From Rhodococcoides fascians A44A (GTDB lineage: Bacteria > Actinomycetota > Actinomycetes > Mycobacteriales > Mycobacteriaceae): a stretch of 64,000 bases of DNA. A program made the position numbers and the translations under genes. The notes below the pieces were generated by a model, which did not search any database, was not told where the DNA came from, and worked only from the letters and a program-made list of their open reading frames with translations. The DNA lies in the NCBI RefSeq assembly GCF_000760735.1, contig NZ_JMEX01000008.1, forward strand, positions 1,884,042 to 1,948,041, written 5' to 3'. Of this stretch, positions 50,951 to 60,326 are shown in pieces; position 1 is the stretch's first letter; each line of letters opens with the position of its first letter.

Positions 50951-51054
50951 CCAACCGTCAGCAACCGATGCCGGCGCGTTGTTCCCGACTCTGCGGAAAA
51001 GTTCCCGGTGTGGCAGAGGTTACGTAGCCGAGAAGGCCGGGAGCGGAGCCCGGC

Positions 51055-51996
51055 TCAGATTCGTCCGGATACCTCGGTGAGTCGTGCGATTTCGTCGGAG
51101 GCGAGCGACAGGCGTGGTGCGTCGAGCAGTGCGGGTAGTTGAGAGATCTTGCTGGCGCTGGCGATCGGTGCGGTGACCGTCGGCTGTGCGAGAAGCCAGG
51201 CGAGTGCGACGGTGGAGATCTCCGCGTCGTGAGCATCGGCGATCTCGTCGAGCGCGGTCACGACGTCGAGGCCTTTGTCGGTGAAGTATCCCGTGGCGAG
51301 CCGCTCACGTGCCTGTCCTTCCAGGTCTTCGCGAGTGCGGTACTTGCCTGTCAGGAAGCCCGCTGCGAGCGAGAAGTACGGGAAGACGCCCAGGTTGTTG
51401 TCGGTGGCGAGTGGTGCGAGTTCGCTCTCGTACTCGCGGCGCGTGACGAGGTTGTAGTGCGGCTGCAGCGCGATCGGCTTGGCGAAACCGTGCTCGTCGG
51501 CGAGCGACACCCACTCGCGGATGCGGTCGGCCGAGTAGTTCGAGATGGCGACGTACCGCACCTTCCCGTCCTTGACGAGTTGGTCGAACGCGGCGAGGGA
51601 CTCGACGAGCGGGGTGGACTCGTCGTCGTAGTGGGCGTAATAGACGTCGATGTGGTCGCTCTGGAGTCGCTTCAGCGAGGCCTCGGCTGCAGCGGCGATG
51701 TTCTTCGGGGCGAGGCCCTTGAACTCGGGGTGCTGGCTCACCTTGGTGGCGATCACGACGTCGTCGCGGTTGCCGCGTGCGGCAGTCCACTTACCGATGA
51801 TGGTCTCGGATTCGCCGCCCGAATTACCGTCGGCGAAGGCGGAATAGGAATCGGCGGTGTCGATGAAGTTGCCTTCACCTGCCGTGAACGCATCGAGGAT
51901 CTCGAACGACGCTTTCTCGTCGCTCGTCCAACCGAACGTGTTTCCGCCGAGAGCGAGGGGGAAGATGTCGAGGTTCGAGTTTCCGATGGCAACCAA
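51055..51996 (-). CDS. Aldo/keto reductase
   Basis: 313 aa NADPH-dependent barrel. FPLALGGNTFGWTSD start, DTADSYSAFADG with the catalytic Asp and Tyr, VVIATKV with the Lys, HIDVYYAHYDD (His position), and LAWLLAQPTVTAPIASASKISQL at the cofactor loop. Close to the YajO/tas-like branch; no pathway partner nearby. Confidence 0.92.
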   Translation of the reverse strand: MVAIGNSNLDIFPLALGGNTFGWTSDEKASFEILDAFTAGEGNFIDTADSYSAFADGNSGGESETIIGKWTAARGNRDDVVIATKVSQHPEFKGLAPKNIAAAAEASLKRLQSDHIDVYYAHYDDESTPLVESLAAFDQLVKDGKVRYVAISNYSADRIREWVSLADEHGFAKPIALQPHYNLVTRREYESELAPLATDNNLGVFPYFSLAAGFLTGKYRTREDLEGQARERLATGYFTDKGLDVVTALDEIADAHDAEISTVALAWLLAQPTVTAPIASASKISQLPALLDAPRLSLASDEIARLTEVSGRI

Positions 51997-52094
51997 GATG
52001 ACTCCTTATCTAGGCGAACTATTCCTGTGTGGCAACGCGGGGAGGTCGCCGGATTGTTCCCGCGGGGTGCTCCGGAGGCCCTTGGCTTGCGTAT

Positions 52095-53051
52095 CTAGTG
52101 CCAGGTGTGGTCGACGAGCGGGGTGCGTGGACCGAATTTCGGTTTGATTGCCCGGCCGCTGATTTGAAGTAGCTTGACGGCACGAAAGCGATGCGGTGCA
52201 AGCGGTTTCATGTATTCGATCATTCCGGCGTCGTCGAGGGGGTGACCGAGTAGCGACCAACCGACCACAGCGGCCAAGTGGTAGTCGCCCACGGACAAGG
52301 CGTCGGGATCGCCGAAGGCACGTTGCGCGACTTCCGCTGCCGTCCAGATGCCGACGCCGGGGACAGCCCGCAGGCGACGTGTCGCATCCGCGAACGGCAT
52401 CGAGGCGGCTTCTTCCATACGGTGCGCCACCTGTGCGCATCGCACGATGGTCTTGGAACGAGCAGGATCGACGTTGGCGAGGTGGTACTCCCACGAGGGA
52501 ATGCGGCGCCAGACGTCCGGAGGGGGCGGAACGAACATCGGCTTCGGAGTCGGGCCAGGTGCCCGCTCGCCGAATTTCGTGACGAGCCTGCGCCACGACG
52601 AGAACGCGGACAGCCCGTGGACACGCTGCTCGAGTACCGCGGGCACCAGGGCTTCCATGACGAGCCCGGTCCTGCCGAGGCGAAGGTGCGGATGCTGTCG
52701 GTGGGCTTCCTTCAGGGTCGGATGCTCCGGCGCGAAGCCCGACGAGTCGTCCTCACTGCCCAGCAGCGCGGGCAGAAATCCGGTGAACTCCTCGGCACCG
52801 GGACCCCACGCCTGGCTCCGGACGGCGGTGCGCGAGATAGGGGTGATCCTGTATGTGACCGGACCGGACGGAAGACGCGACGCTCGCCAGACGCTGCCTG
52901 CGCTGTCCCGCTCGAACGTGGGGTCTCCCTTGCCCCTGCGTAGATCCCGAAGGCACGCCATCGGGTCCAGCGGGGACGCCGACTCGAACACCGTCGAGAC
53001 ATCACTGTCTCCGGCGGCTGATGGAGAGCCTGGCGTGGTCTTCGGGAACAT
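52095..53051 (-). CDS. AlkA-like DNA-3-methyladenine glycosylase
   Basis: 318 aa from the ATG at 53051 (a GTG at 53084 is possible). The HhH-GPD domain shows LRAVPGVGIWTAAEVAQRAFGDPDALSVGDYHLA: hairpin GVGIWTA and the catalytic Asp in VGDYH. N-terminal half is the AlkA-type beta domain. Excises alkylated bases, leaving abasic sites that an AP endonuclease such as the one at 47612 can process. Two further repair-like genes are in the window, but not in operon with it. Confidence 0.88.
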   Translation of the reverse strand: MFPKTTPGSPSAAGDSDVSTVFESASPLDPMACLRDLRRGKGDPTFERDSAGSVWRASRLPSGPVTYRITPISRTAVRSQAWGPGAEEFTGFLPALLGSEDDSSGFAPEHPTLKEAHRQHPHLRLGRTGLVMEALVPAVLEQRVHGLSAFSSWRRLVTKFGERAPGPTPKPMFVPPPPDVWRRIPSWEYHLANVDPARSKTIVRCAQVAHRMEEAASMPFADATRRLRAVPGVGIWTAAEVAQRAFGDPDALSVGDYHLAAVVGWSLLGHPLDDAGMIEYMKPLAPHRFRAVKLLQISGRAIKPKFGPRTPLVDHTWH

Positions 53052-53111
53052 CGTGCCGCCGACTTTATCCCCTCCGACCGACACGCCGGAACTGGATCCG
53101 AGCGCCGCGGC

Positions 53112-54149
53112 CTACGCGAAGCCTCCGGAGACGGCGACGACCGTTCGGCCGGTGACGCCACCGCCGGAGATCGAGTCGAGAGCACTCGCGACGTCCGCCA
53201 CGGGCACCTCGGTGGTGAGCGCCGACAGACGCTGCGGGCGCAGATCGGTTTCGAGTTTCTGCCACAGTGCCCGGCGCTTGTCGATGGGGAGTAACACGGA
53301 GTCGATGCCGAGCAGAGACACGCCGCGCAGAATGAACGGAAGCACCGTCGTCGGCAGCTGCGCGCCTCCGGTCAGACCGCTCGCGGCGACAGCGCCGCCG
53401 TACCGGACCGTGCTCAACGCATGTGCCAGCGTCTTGCCGCCTACGCAGTCGACGACGCCGCCCCACTCCGCCTTGCCGAGCGGACGCGGCTTGGCATCGG
53501 GATCCTCCGGCAGCCGGCCGACGACCCGCGATGCACCCAACTCTGTCAGCAGTTGCGTGGCGCCTTGCTTGCCGGACGATGCGACCACGTCGTAGCCTGC
53601 GGCCGAGAGGAGGTCGACGCTGACCGTCCCCACTCCGCCGCTGGCGCCCGTCACCAGTACCGGCCCGTCGGACGGAGTCACGCCCGCCGCCTGCAGCGCA
53701 CGCACGCTCAGTGCCGCGGTGAAACCCGCGGTGCCGATGGCCGCGGCCTCACGGGTGGACAGGGTGGTCAACGGCACCACCCACTCGGCGGGAACGCGCG
53801 CGAACTCGGCGTAACCACCGTGCTGCGCAGTACCGATGTCGTACCCGTGCGCAACGACGCGCTGACCCACCTCGAACTCCGGCGATGTGGACTCCGCAAC
53901 GGTTCCCGCGATGTCGATGCCAGGGACGATGGGGTACTCGCGGACGACTCCACCCTTCGGCGTGATCGCGAGAGCATCCTTGAAGTTGACCGACGAATAC
54001 TCCACGGCAATCGTCACCGACGGACCCGACACCTCCGGCAGAAACGACGCGTCGACGCGTTCTCGCGTGAGCGTGATGCCGTCGGCCTCCCTCGCCACCA
54101 ATGCTTCGAACGACGACGGGATGGATTCTCCTGGCGCTGCAGTTGTCAC
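53112..54149 (-). CDS. YhdH/AcuI-type medium-chain oxidoreductase (acryloyl-CoA reductase-like)
   Basis: 345 aa; GTG at 54149 chosen because ESIPSSFEALVA starts the family. VEYSSVNFKDALAITPKGGVVREYPIVPGIDIAG and GTAGFTAALSVRALQAAG are AcuI/YhdH landmarks, VLVTGASGGVGTVSVDLL is the NADPH site, and PFILRGVSLLGIDSV the later core. No zinc ligands. Probably reduces acryloyl-CoA or related enones. Confidence 0.92.
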   Translation of the reverse strand: MTTAAPGESIPSSFEALVAREADGITLTRERVDASFLPEVSGPSVTIAVEYSSVNFKDALAITPKGGVVREYPIVPGIDIAGTVAESTSPEFEVGQRVVAHGYDIGTAQHGGYAEFARVPAEWVVPLTTLSTREAAAIGTAGFTAALSVRALQAAGVTPSDGPVLVTGASGGVGTVSVDLLSAAGYDVVASSGKQGATQLLTELGASRVVGRLPEDPDAKPRPLGKAEWGGVVDCVGGKTLAHALSTVRYGGAVAASGLTGGAQLPTTVLPFILRGVSLLGIDSVLLPIDKRRALWQKLETDLRPQRLSALTTEVPVADVASALDSISGGGVTGRTVVAVSGGFA

Positions 54150-54278
54150 GATTCGAGTCCTCGGTGAGTGCGAATGTGTGATCGACCCTGTCGGGTGCGT
54201 TCTCGGATGCTTTCCCACACTACCCATTCGGACACCCACACAGCCTCGAGCGGTCCTTGGCCCCGAATTCCGAGGCCC

Positions 54279-54361
54279 GCAGGCTCCACTCCTGCCTCAT
54301 CAGGTCGTTCCGCAGGCTCCACTCCTGCCTCATCAGGTCGTTCCGCAGGCTCCACTCCTGC
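54279..54361 (-). repeat. Dispersed hairpin repeat array, one partial and two full copies
   Basis: The reverse complement of the repeat at 47461 occurs at 54303-54328 and 54336-54361, and its 17-base core also at 54279-54295. Period is 33 bases with a 7-base CTCATCA spacer. It fills much of the 256-base gap before the RNase H gene. The hairpins could insulate or terminate divergent transcripts. Bases 54150-54278 otherwise show no gene. Confidence 0.9.
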
Positions 54362-54405
54362 GCGGCGCCTGTTGTTTGTCGGTGGGGCGAAGTAGGGTCC
54401 TTCCC

Positions 54406-54939
54406 GTGATCATCGTGAGTACTGACGGTTCGTGTCTGCGGAATCCGGGTGGCGCCATCGGTTGGGCCTGGGTCAACCACACGGGGCCGTCCAACTCCGG
54501 TGGAGAAGCGTCGGGAACCAACCAGATCGCCGAGCTTCGAGCGCTTTTGGAGGCAATCCTCGCGCACCCCGGTGACGAGCCGATGCTCATCGAGTCGGAT
54601 TCGCAGTACGCCATCAAGTGTGCTTCGGAATGGCTGCCGGGGTGGAAGCGTAAGGGCTGGAAAACCGCGGGCGGATCGCCGGTGCGCAACCTGGAATTGG
54701 TGCAGAGCATCGATCGAGCAATCGCGGACCGCAGCGGACCTGTCCGATTCCGCTGGGTCCGTGGACATGTCGGCAACCACTTCAACGAGGCAGCCGACGC
54801 GCTCGCCGGTGAAGCTGCTCGCGCCGTCGCCTCGGGCAAAGCGGGCCCCAGCAAACCTGTTGCTACCGCTGCCAGCACGCCTGCCGCTGCCGCACCTTCC
54901 CGTAGCGAATCCCTCGACGAGGTCGCTACTCTTTTCTGA
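54406..54939 (+). CDS. RNase HI family protein with C-terminal extension
   Basis: 177 aa, GTG start. The four catalytic acids are visible: Asp7 (STDGSC), Glu43 (QIAELRA), Asp65 (ESDSQYA) and Asp131 (AADALAGE). Removes RNA from RNA-DNA hybrids. After about residue 140 comes an Ala/Pro-rich tail (VATAASTPAAAAPS) that is not part of the fold. A hairpin-repeat array lies just upstream. Confidence 0.93.
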   Translation: MIIVSTDGSCLRNPGGAIGWAWVNHTGPSNSGGEASGTNQIAELRALLEAILAHPGDEPMLIESDSQYAIKCASEWLPGWKRKGWKTAGGSPVRNLELVQSIDRAIADRSGPVRFRWVRGHVGNHFNEAADALAGEAARAVASGKAGPSKPVATAASTPAAAAPSRSESLDEVATLF

Positions 54940-54971
54940 GGCTCGAGCCGAACCCTCGCAGCGCCCGCACC

Positions 54972-55934
54972 TCAGTGTCTCGGGGCGATGCGAGCGTTCG
55001 GTAGTTCGGGCGCAGGAAGTCTGAACCCCGGTATCCGGTACCCATCGACCGTGCCGAACTGCCTGTCACGCTCCGCATGCTCCGCTCCTTCCCAGGCCTC
55101 GCGATAGGCCACGATGTCGTCGTGGGTGCGGCCCATGAAGTTCCACCACATCACTACTTCTTCGCCGAACGGTGGCCCGCCGAGCAGCAGCATTCGAGCA
55201 TCGTCGGTGCCCGAGTTTCGCAGGGTGATGGCGCGATTGCCGGGCTGGAGGTATCCCAATTCGGCTCGGGCAAGGGTGCCGGATTCCGCGTCCTCGGGAT
55301 CGGCGTCGTCAGCTGGGGGAAGGGTCTCGACGTTCACCGAGCCCTGGTCGACGATGATGCCGTGCTCGAAGGCCTCGTCGACGTCGAGTTGAACGGCACT
55401 CCCTGCGGGAAGGACGATCTCGGCGCCGAGGAGTGGTGTGAAAGTCGAGACGGGGGATGTCCGGCCCGCGAGAGATCCCAGGAACACCCGCAGCTCTGCG
55501 CCGCCCGTCGTCACGGCGTCGGGGACGTAGTGCTGAAAGGCCGGCGCAGTGAATCGAGCGGACCCGGGCAGGGCGACCCACAGCTGCATGCCGTGCAGGA
55601 TTCGGGTGTTGTCGGTCGAGACTTCCGAGTGGGAGATTCCGCGGCCCGCGGTCATGAGGTTGAGCTCGCCGGGGTGGACGAGTGCGTGCGAGCCGATGCT
55701 GTCGCGGTGTTCGATCTCACCGGTGAACAGCCAGCTCACGGTCTGCAGCCCGGTGTGGGGGTGCGGCGGGACGTCCATGCCTCCGGACGTGGATACGTCG
55801 TCGGGACCGTAGTGATCGGCAAAACACCACGCGCCGATCAGGGTTCGCTGTTTCGTCGGTAGCGTCCGCCGGACGTTCATGTCGCGAGGGCCGCCGAGCG
55901 GAACGTCGCGTGGGGTGATGATCTCGAGGTTCAT
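54972..55934 (-). CDS. Pirin family protein
   Basis: 320 aa bicupin. GAWCFADHYGPDD, PHPHTGLQTVSWLFTGEIEHRDS and the HPGELNLMTAGRGISHSE motifs carry the N-terminal cupin metal ligands (three His and one Glu); the C-terminal cupin follows (EVVMWWNFMGRTHDDI). Some pirins are quercetin dioxygenases, others bind regulators. Separated by 13 bases from a MarR gene on the same strand. Confidence 0.93.
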   Translation of the reverse strand: MNLEIITPRDVPLGGPRDMNVRRTLPTKQRTLIGAWCFADHYGPDDVSTSGGMDVPPHPHTGLQTVSWLFTGEIEHRDSIGSHALVHPGELNLMTAGRGISHSEVSTDNTRILHGMQLWVALPGSARFTAPAFQHYVPDAVTTGGAELRVFLGSLAGRTSPVSTFTPLLGAEIVLPAGSAVQLDVDEAFEHGIIVDQGSVNVETLPPADDADPEDAESGTLARAELGYLQPGNRAITLRNSGTDDARMLLLGGPPFGEEVVMWWNFMGRTHDDIVAYREAWEGAEHAERDRQFGTVDGYRIPGFRLPAPELPNARIAPRH

Positions 55935-55947
55935 GAGAAACCGCCTG

Positions 55948-56397
55948 TCATGAGATGTCCTTCTGCGCGAGCCTCAGTTTGGTGCACAATGCCGTCAGTG
56001 TTCGCAGTTCCTCGTCGGTCAACGCGTCGCCGACGTATCTCCTGATGCGCGACGCGTGCTTCCGTCCGATCTCCCGTTGCACAGCGAGGCCGTCGTCGGT
56101 GAGGCCGACGACGGTTCCGCGTTTGTCGTTCGGGTCCGGCGTGCGGGTGACCAGTCCGAGCTTCTCCAGCCGTTCGCAGAGTCGACTGAGCGAGGGCTGG
56201 GTCAGCAGGATCTCGGCGTTGAGGTCGTGCAGACGCAACGTTCGCGTCGGGCAATTGCCGAGCGTGAACAGCACGTCGTACTCGCGCAGACTGATCGGGC
56301 CCCAGATGTCGTCGGCGGTGAACTTGCGCATCAGCGCCACCTGGGAGCGAAACAGCGCCTCCCAGGCGACAACCGACAGTTCGGTGCTAGACGGCAA
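55948..56397 (-). CDS. MarR family transcriptional regulator
   Basis: 149 aa from a TTG with AAGGAG seven bases upstream; the first base of homology is near residue 5. Winged helix: LREYDVLFTLG, LHDLNAEILLTQPSLSRLCERLEKLGLVTR and DKRGTVVGLTDDG as wing. The 5' end lies inside the LLM gene (11-base overlap), so the LLM, MarR and pirin genes probably form one operon with MarR as its regulator. Confidence 0.9.
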   Translation of the reverse strand: MPSSTELSVVAWEALFRSQVALMRKFTADDIWGPISLREYDVLFTLGNCPTRTLRLHDLNAEILLTQPSLSRLCERLEKLGLVTRTPDPNDKRGTVVGLTDDGLAVQREIGRKHASRIRRYVGDALTDEELRTLTALCTKLRLAQKDIS

Positions 56398-57478
56398 CAG
56401 CCGTCTCCTTCTCGGCAAGCATGCTCGCGTGCGTCGGCGGGTCCTCGGGAACCCCGGCCGGGCGTCGTGCGGCGAACTCCGCGCGCAGCGTCGGTACCAC
56501 TTCCTCGCCCAGCAGATCGAGCTGCTCGAGGACCGTCTTCAGCGGGAGACCGGCGTGATCCATCAGGAACAGTTGGCGCTGGTAGTCGCCGAAGAAGTCC
56601 GCGAACGCGAGTGTCTTCTCGATGACCTGCTGTGGTGAGCCGACGGTCAACGGTGTCTGCTCGGTGAATTCTTCCATCGTCGGGCCGTGTCCGTAGACGG
56701 GTGCGCTGTCGAAGTACGGCCGGAACTCGTTCACTGCGTCCTGGCTGTTCTTGCGCATGAACACCTGACCGCCGAGGCCGACGATGGCCTGGTCCGCGCG
56801 GCCGTGCCCGTAGTGCTCGTAGCGTTGGCGATAGAGGTCGATGAGCTGAATGTAGTGCTCTTTGGGCCAGAAGATGTTGTTCGCGAAGAATCCGTCACCG
56901 TGGTACGCGGCGATCTCTGCGATCTCGGGGCTGCGGATCGAGCCGTGCCATACGAACGGCGGGATGTCGTCCAGCGGGCGAGGCGTGGAGGTGAAGCTGT
57001 CGAGCGGAGTCCGGAAGTTGCCCTTCCACGTCACGACGTCCTCGGTCCACAGGCGTCGCAGGAGTTGGTAGTTCTCGAGCGCGAGGGGAATGCCCTGACG
57101 GATGTCCTTGCCGAACCACGGGTAGACCGGCGCGGTGTTGCCGCGGCCCATGATGAGGTCGACGCGGCCGTCGGACAGATGCTGGAGCATCGCGTAGTCC
57201 TCGGCGATCTTCACCGGGTCGTTGGTCGTGATGAGTGTCGTCGACGTGGACAGGATCAGCTTGTCGGTCTGGGCGGCGACGTACCCGAGCATCGTCGTCG
57301 GTGACGACGGCACGAACGGCCGGTTGTGGTGCTCACCGGTTGCGAACACGTCGAGACCGACTTCTTCGGCATGCTTGGCGATGGTGACCATCGCCTTGAT
57401 CCGCTCGTTTTCGGTGGGTGCGCGACCTGTGGTGGGGTCGACTGTCACGTCGCCGACGGTGAAGATTCCGAACTGCAT
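56387..57478 (-). CDS. LLM class flavin-dependent oxidoreductase (luciferase-like)
   Basis: 363 aa; ATG at 57478 with GGGAGC upstream. MQFGIFTVGDVT start, TGEHHNRPFVPSSP, DGRVDLIMGRGNTAPVYPWFG and FFANNIFWPKEHY mark the luciferase-like group-1 fold that uses FMNH2 or F420. Substrate unknown. First gene of the LLM-MarR-pirin group. Bases 57479-57696 show no gene. Confidence 0.9.
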   Translation of the reverse strand: MQFGIFTVGDVTVDPTTGRAPTENERIKAMVTIAKHAEEVGLDVFATGEHHNRPFVPSSPTTMLGYVAAQTDKLILSTSTTLITTNDPVKIAEDYAMLQHLSDGRVDLIMGRGNTAPVYPWFGKDIRQGIPLALENYQLLRRLWTEDVVTWKGNFRTPLDSFTSTPRPLDDIPPFVWHGSIRSPEIAEIAAYHGDGFFANNIFWPKEHYIQLIDLYRQRYEHYGHGRADQAIVGLGGQVFMRKNSQDAVNEFRPYFDSAPVYGHGPTMEEFTEQTPLTVGSPQQVIEKTLAFADFFGDYQRQLFLMDHAGLPLKTVLEQLDLLGEEVVPTLRAEFAARRPAGVPEDPPTHASMLAEKETAVAV

Positions 57479-57696
57479 GGTGTGCTCCCTGGCCGAATCC
57501 CTCGAACGCATTTTCATGCGTTTGCATTGACTTCTACTCTAACGGGAGTTTGCCGGGTGGTATTCCATGCCGGTGCCGAGAAATTTCCGAAAAACTTTCC
57601 ATCCGGACCCATCCAGCCTTTCACCTGCGGCGAATGATGGATGAGACGCCCGCGGCTGCTGTCGCCCCCGACCGCCGTCAGCTGTGGGCGTCTCCC

Positions 57697-58629
57697 TTAC
57701 TTCTCGGCTCCGAGACGTGTCGACGCCCGCGAATGCCGAAGCTGATGGAGCCTGCTCAGCGTCCTCTTCAGATCGACTCCTCCCGACGAGACCGAGCCGA
57801 GGCCTTCCCGGTGACCGTCGGCAAACTCCTCCAAAGGCACCCGTGCGTGAAATCGAGTCCTGATATCCGCGTCGTACAGGATGTCCACGAGATTCGAGAA
57901 TCTGCGCACTGCGTCGTCCGACGCCTGGGCAAGTGCTGGTATTTCCCTGATCGTCAGTTCTGCGCCCGCGTCGAGCCGATCGACGATGGCCAGGTAATCG
58001 CCCGTCGACCTCGGGGCCTCGCACAGGTCCGCGAAGGACTCGCCTGCGGCAGTTCCGGTGGTGGACCAGGTTCCCGCCGAGAATCCCGAGTTCTCGGTGT
58101 TCGCGTCGCCCAGGGTGCGGTAATCCACGGGTCCGTCGACGCACACCACTCGGAGGTTCGCTTTCAGAACCTCGATGGTCGGGAGGAATGCGTCGTGAAA
58201 CAGCGGATTGGGCAGCAAGCCGTCGGGTGGGTAATTGGACGTCGCGACCACGGCGACACCTCGTGCCCACAGGGCGTCGAGCATCCGGGCGATGAGCCGT
58301 GCGTCGCCGATGTCGTGCACGTGGAATTCGTCGAAGCAGAGCAGTCGGGTGGGGCCGATCAACGCGTCGAGCGTCGGTTCGAGCTGGAACCGATGAACGA
58401 AGTACGACGCGTGCAGGTCACGGAAAAAGGTGTGGAAGTGCAGGCGTTTCTTGGGCTCCGGTGCGGCGCCGAAGTATCTGTCCATCAACCAGGTCTTGCC
58501 TCGCCCGGCGGGTCCCCACAGGTACAGGCCGAGCGTGTCGGCCTCGGTGAGAAGGTCGACGACGGAGTGCTGCGACGGGTCCAGGTCGAAATCGGCGGCG
58601 AACGCATTCCGGGGTACTGGTGGCCTCAT
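57697..58629 (-). CDS. zapE: Cell division protein ZapE (AFG1-like ATPase)
   Basis: 310 aa. Walker A is WGPAGRGKT, Walker B LLCFDEFHVHDIGDA, and SNYPPDGLLPN plus the VDGPVDYR region are typical. It associates with the divisome and destabilises FtsZ polymers in an ATP-dependent way. Divergent from a TetR gene with a 16-bp palindrome between them. Confidence 0.93.
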   Translation of the reverse strand: MRPPVPRNAFAADFDLDPSQHSVVDLLTEADTLGLYLWGPAGRGKTWLMDRYFGAAPEPKKRLHFHTFFRDLHASYFVHRFQLEPTLDALIGPTRLLCFDEFHVHDIGDARLIARMLDALWARGVAVVATSNYPPDGLLPNPLFHDAFLPTIEVLKANLRVVCVDGPVDYRTLGDANTENSGFSAGTWSTTGTAAGESFADLCEAPRSTGDYLAIVDRLDAGAELTIREIPALAQASDDAVRRFSNLVDILYDADIRTRFHARVPLEEFADGHREGLGSVSSGGVDLKRTLSRLHQLRHSRASTRLGAEK

Positions 58630-58638
58630 GGGCGCCCA

Positions 58639-58654
58639 CTCTACATATGTAGAG
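58639..58654. promoter_or_regulatory. Probable TetR operator
   Basis: CTCTACATATGTAGAG is a perfect 16-bp palindrome between zapE (start 58629) and the TetR gene (start 58666); it overlaps the likely promoter of both. AGAGGA at its right edge also serves as the TetR ribosome-binding site. Confidence 0.7.
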
Positions 58655-58665
58655 GAAATTGGCGT

Positions 58666-59199
58666 ATGATCCACGTCATGGACAGAAGAGCTGCGATCGC
58701 GGACGCGGCGATCGACGTCATCGCCGATTCCGGACTCCGGGCACTGACCCACCGCAAGCTCGACGACGCCCTGACGCTGCCGGCCGGCTCCACGTCGTAC
58801 TACTTCCGATCGAAAGCCGATCTGTTCGCCGCCGTGATCGCCCGGATCACCGAGACTTCGCGTGCCGAGTTCACCCACCTGTCGACCATCGAGGGTGATC
58901 CGGTCGAAGTTACGGTGCGGTACCTGGACCACCTCGTCACGGAGAGAGCCGCCCAACTACGCGCCCGGCACGTGCTGATGCTCGACCCGACGGTGTCCGA
59001 CGCCGACCGCGCCGCGCTGGCGGGCAGCCTGTTCTCAGGGCCTGGTGCCGTCGAACTGTTCGGCGACGCCGAGGTCGGAGCCGGCTACATCGCGTTGTGC
59101 GAGGGGTTGGTGACCTCTGCCCTCGGGGCCCGCGCCGCACGCACGGAAATGTTCCGAGCGCCTGTTGTCACTTATCTGAAGGGTGCGGGGAAGCTCTAG
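58666..59199 (+). CDS. TetR family transcriptional regulator
   Basis: 177 aa; ATG at 58666 has AGAGGA nine bases upstream (ATG at 58678 also possible). HTH: DVIADSGLRALTHRKLDDALTLPAGSTSYYFRSKADLF. The YYFRSK turn is typical for the TetR_C_33-like group. Likely represses itself and possibly zapE through the palindrome at 58639. Confidence 0.92.
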   Translation: MIHVMDRRAAIADAAIDVIADSGLRALTHRKLDDALTLPAGSTSYYFRSKADLFAAVIARITETSRAEFTHLSTIEGDPVEVTVRYLDHLVTERAAQLRARHVLMLDPTVSDADRAALAGSLFSGPGAVELFGDAEVGAGYIALCEGLVTSALGARAARTEMFRAPVVTYLKGAGKL

Positions 59200-59239
59200 T
59201 TCACGGAGTCGACGCTTCTCACCCCTAGCGTCGAACGGC

Positions 59240-60310
59240 ATGCGACGACTACCAGGTGCCGCGCTCGTCTTGACCGTGCTAGCAGCGGTCACGTTCACTG
59301 CATGTTCGTCGGCCGAAGCGGACCGGTCGCCGGATCCTCGACCTCAGCCGTCGAACGGCGAGTTCGATCTACAGGCGCACCGGGGTGGACTCGGCCTCGT
59401 CTCCGAGAGCACCCTCGAATCGTTCACCACAGCACTGGAGCTCGGCGTGACCACGCTGGAACTGGACACGCAGATCACCGAGGACGGGATTGCCGTCGTC
59501 ACCCATGATCGGCAGGTCTCGTCGAAGAAATGTCTGGACACGGCACCTGTCGTCGAGCAGGATCCCGAGTTCCCCTACGTCGGCAAGTACGTGAACACGT
59601 TGACGCTGGCGCAGATTCGGACCCTGGACTGTGGGACGTTGCGGCTGGCGGACTATCCGGAGCAACGAACGGTGCCGGGTGCGCGGATGCCGACGTTGGC
59701 CGACGTTCTCGAACTTGCCGCCAGTGCCCCTGGGATCAAGCTGAATGTCGAAACCAAGGTCGAAGCGGCAAGCCCGACGGAGACGGCACCTCGTGAGCAG
59801 TTCGTCGACACCGTCCTCGGCACCATCCGGGCCGCCGGGATGCTCGACAGAGTGACGATCCAGAGCTTCGACTGGGGCGCGCTGCAGCGGGTCCGGGAAG
59901 TGGAACCCGCACTACCGACCGTCGCGCTGACGAACGGTGAGTTTCTTCAGATCGGTCAGTCCGGGAGGTCGCCATGGCTCGGTGGCGTGGACATCGACGA
60001 TTTCGACGGTGACCCGATTGCCGCGATCCGCTCGTTCGGCGCATCCGGATTCTCACCGGTTCAGGGAAATCCGCAGAGCGGCAAGGTAAGTGACCCGGAC
60101 TTCGAGCTGTACGTGACCCAGAAGATGATCGACGACGCCCATGCCGCTGGAATTCGGGTCATTCCGTGGACAGTCGACGACCCCGAGACCATGAACGTCC
60201 TGCTGGACATGGGAGTCGACGGGATCATCACCGACTACCCGGACCGGCTACGCGCGGTGCTGAGCGACCGGGGTATGCCGCTACCCGCTCCGGTCACGGT
60301 AGGCGGCTGA
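59240..60310 (+). CDS. Glycerophosphodiester phosphodiesterase lipoprotein
   Basis: 356 aa. Signal peptide ending LAAVTFTAC gives lipidation at the Cys. QAHRGG carries the first catalytic His, TLESFTTALELG and LELDTQITEDGIAVVTHDRQ the metal ligands and second His, and IPWTVDDPETMNVLLDMGVDGIITDYPDRL the typical C-terminus. It hydrolyses glycerophosphodiesters to glycerol-3-phosphate outside the membrane. Confidence 0.93.
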   Translation: MRRLPGAALVLTVLAAVTFTACSSAEADRSPDPRPQPSNGEFDLQAHRGGLGLVSESTLESFTTALELGVTTLELDTQITEDGIAVVTHDRQVSSKKCLDTAPVVEQDPEFPYVGKYVNTLTLAQIRTLDCGTLRLADYPEQRTVPGARMPTLADVLELAASAPGIKLNVETKVEAASPTETAPREQFVDTVLGTIRAAGMLDRVTIQSFDWGALQRVREVEPALPTVALTNGEFLQIGQSGRSPWLGGVDIDDFDGDPIAAIRSFGASGFSPVQGNPQSGKVSDPDFELYVTQKMIDDAHAAGIRVIPWTVDDPETMNVLLDMGVDGIITDYPDRLRAVLSDRGMPLPAPVTVGG

Positions 60311-60326
60311 CCCGCATGTCGGTGCG

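Noticed and set aside
54279..54361. Repeat array considered as a CRISPR
   Set aside because: Units of 26 bases with 7-base identical spacers and no cas genes; spacers do not vary, so it is a tandem array of the hairpin repeat.
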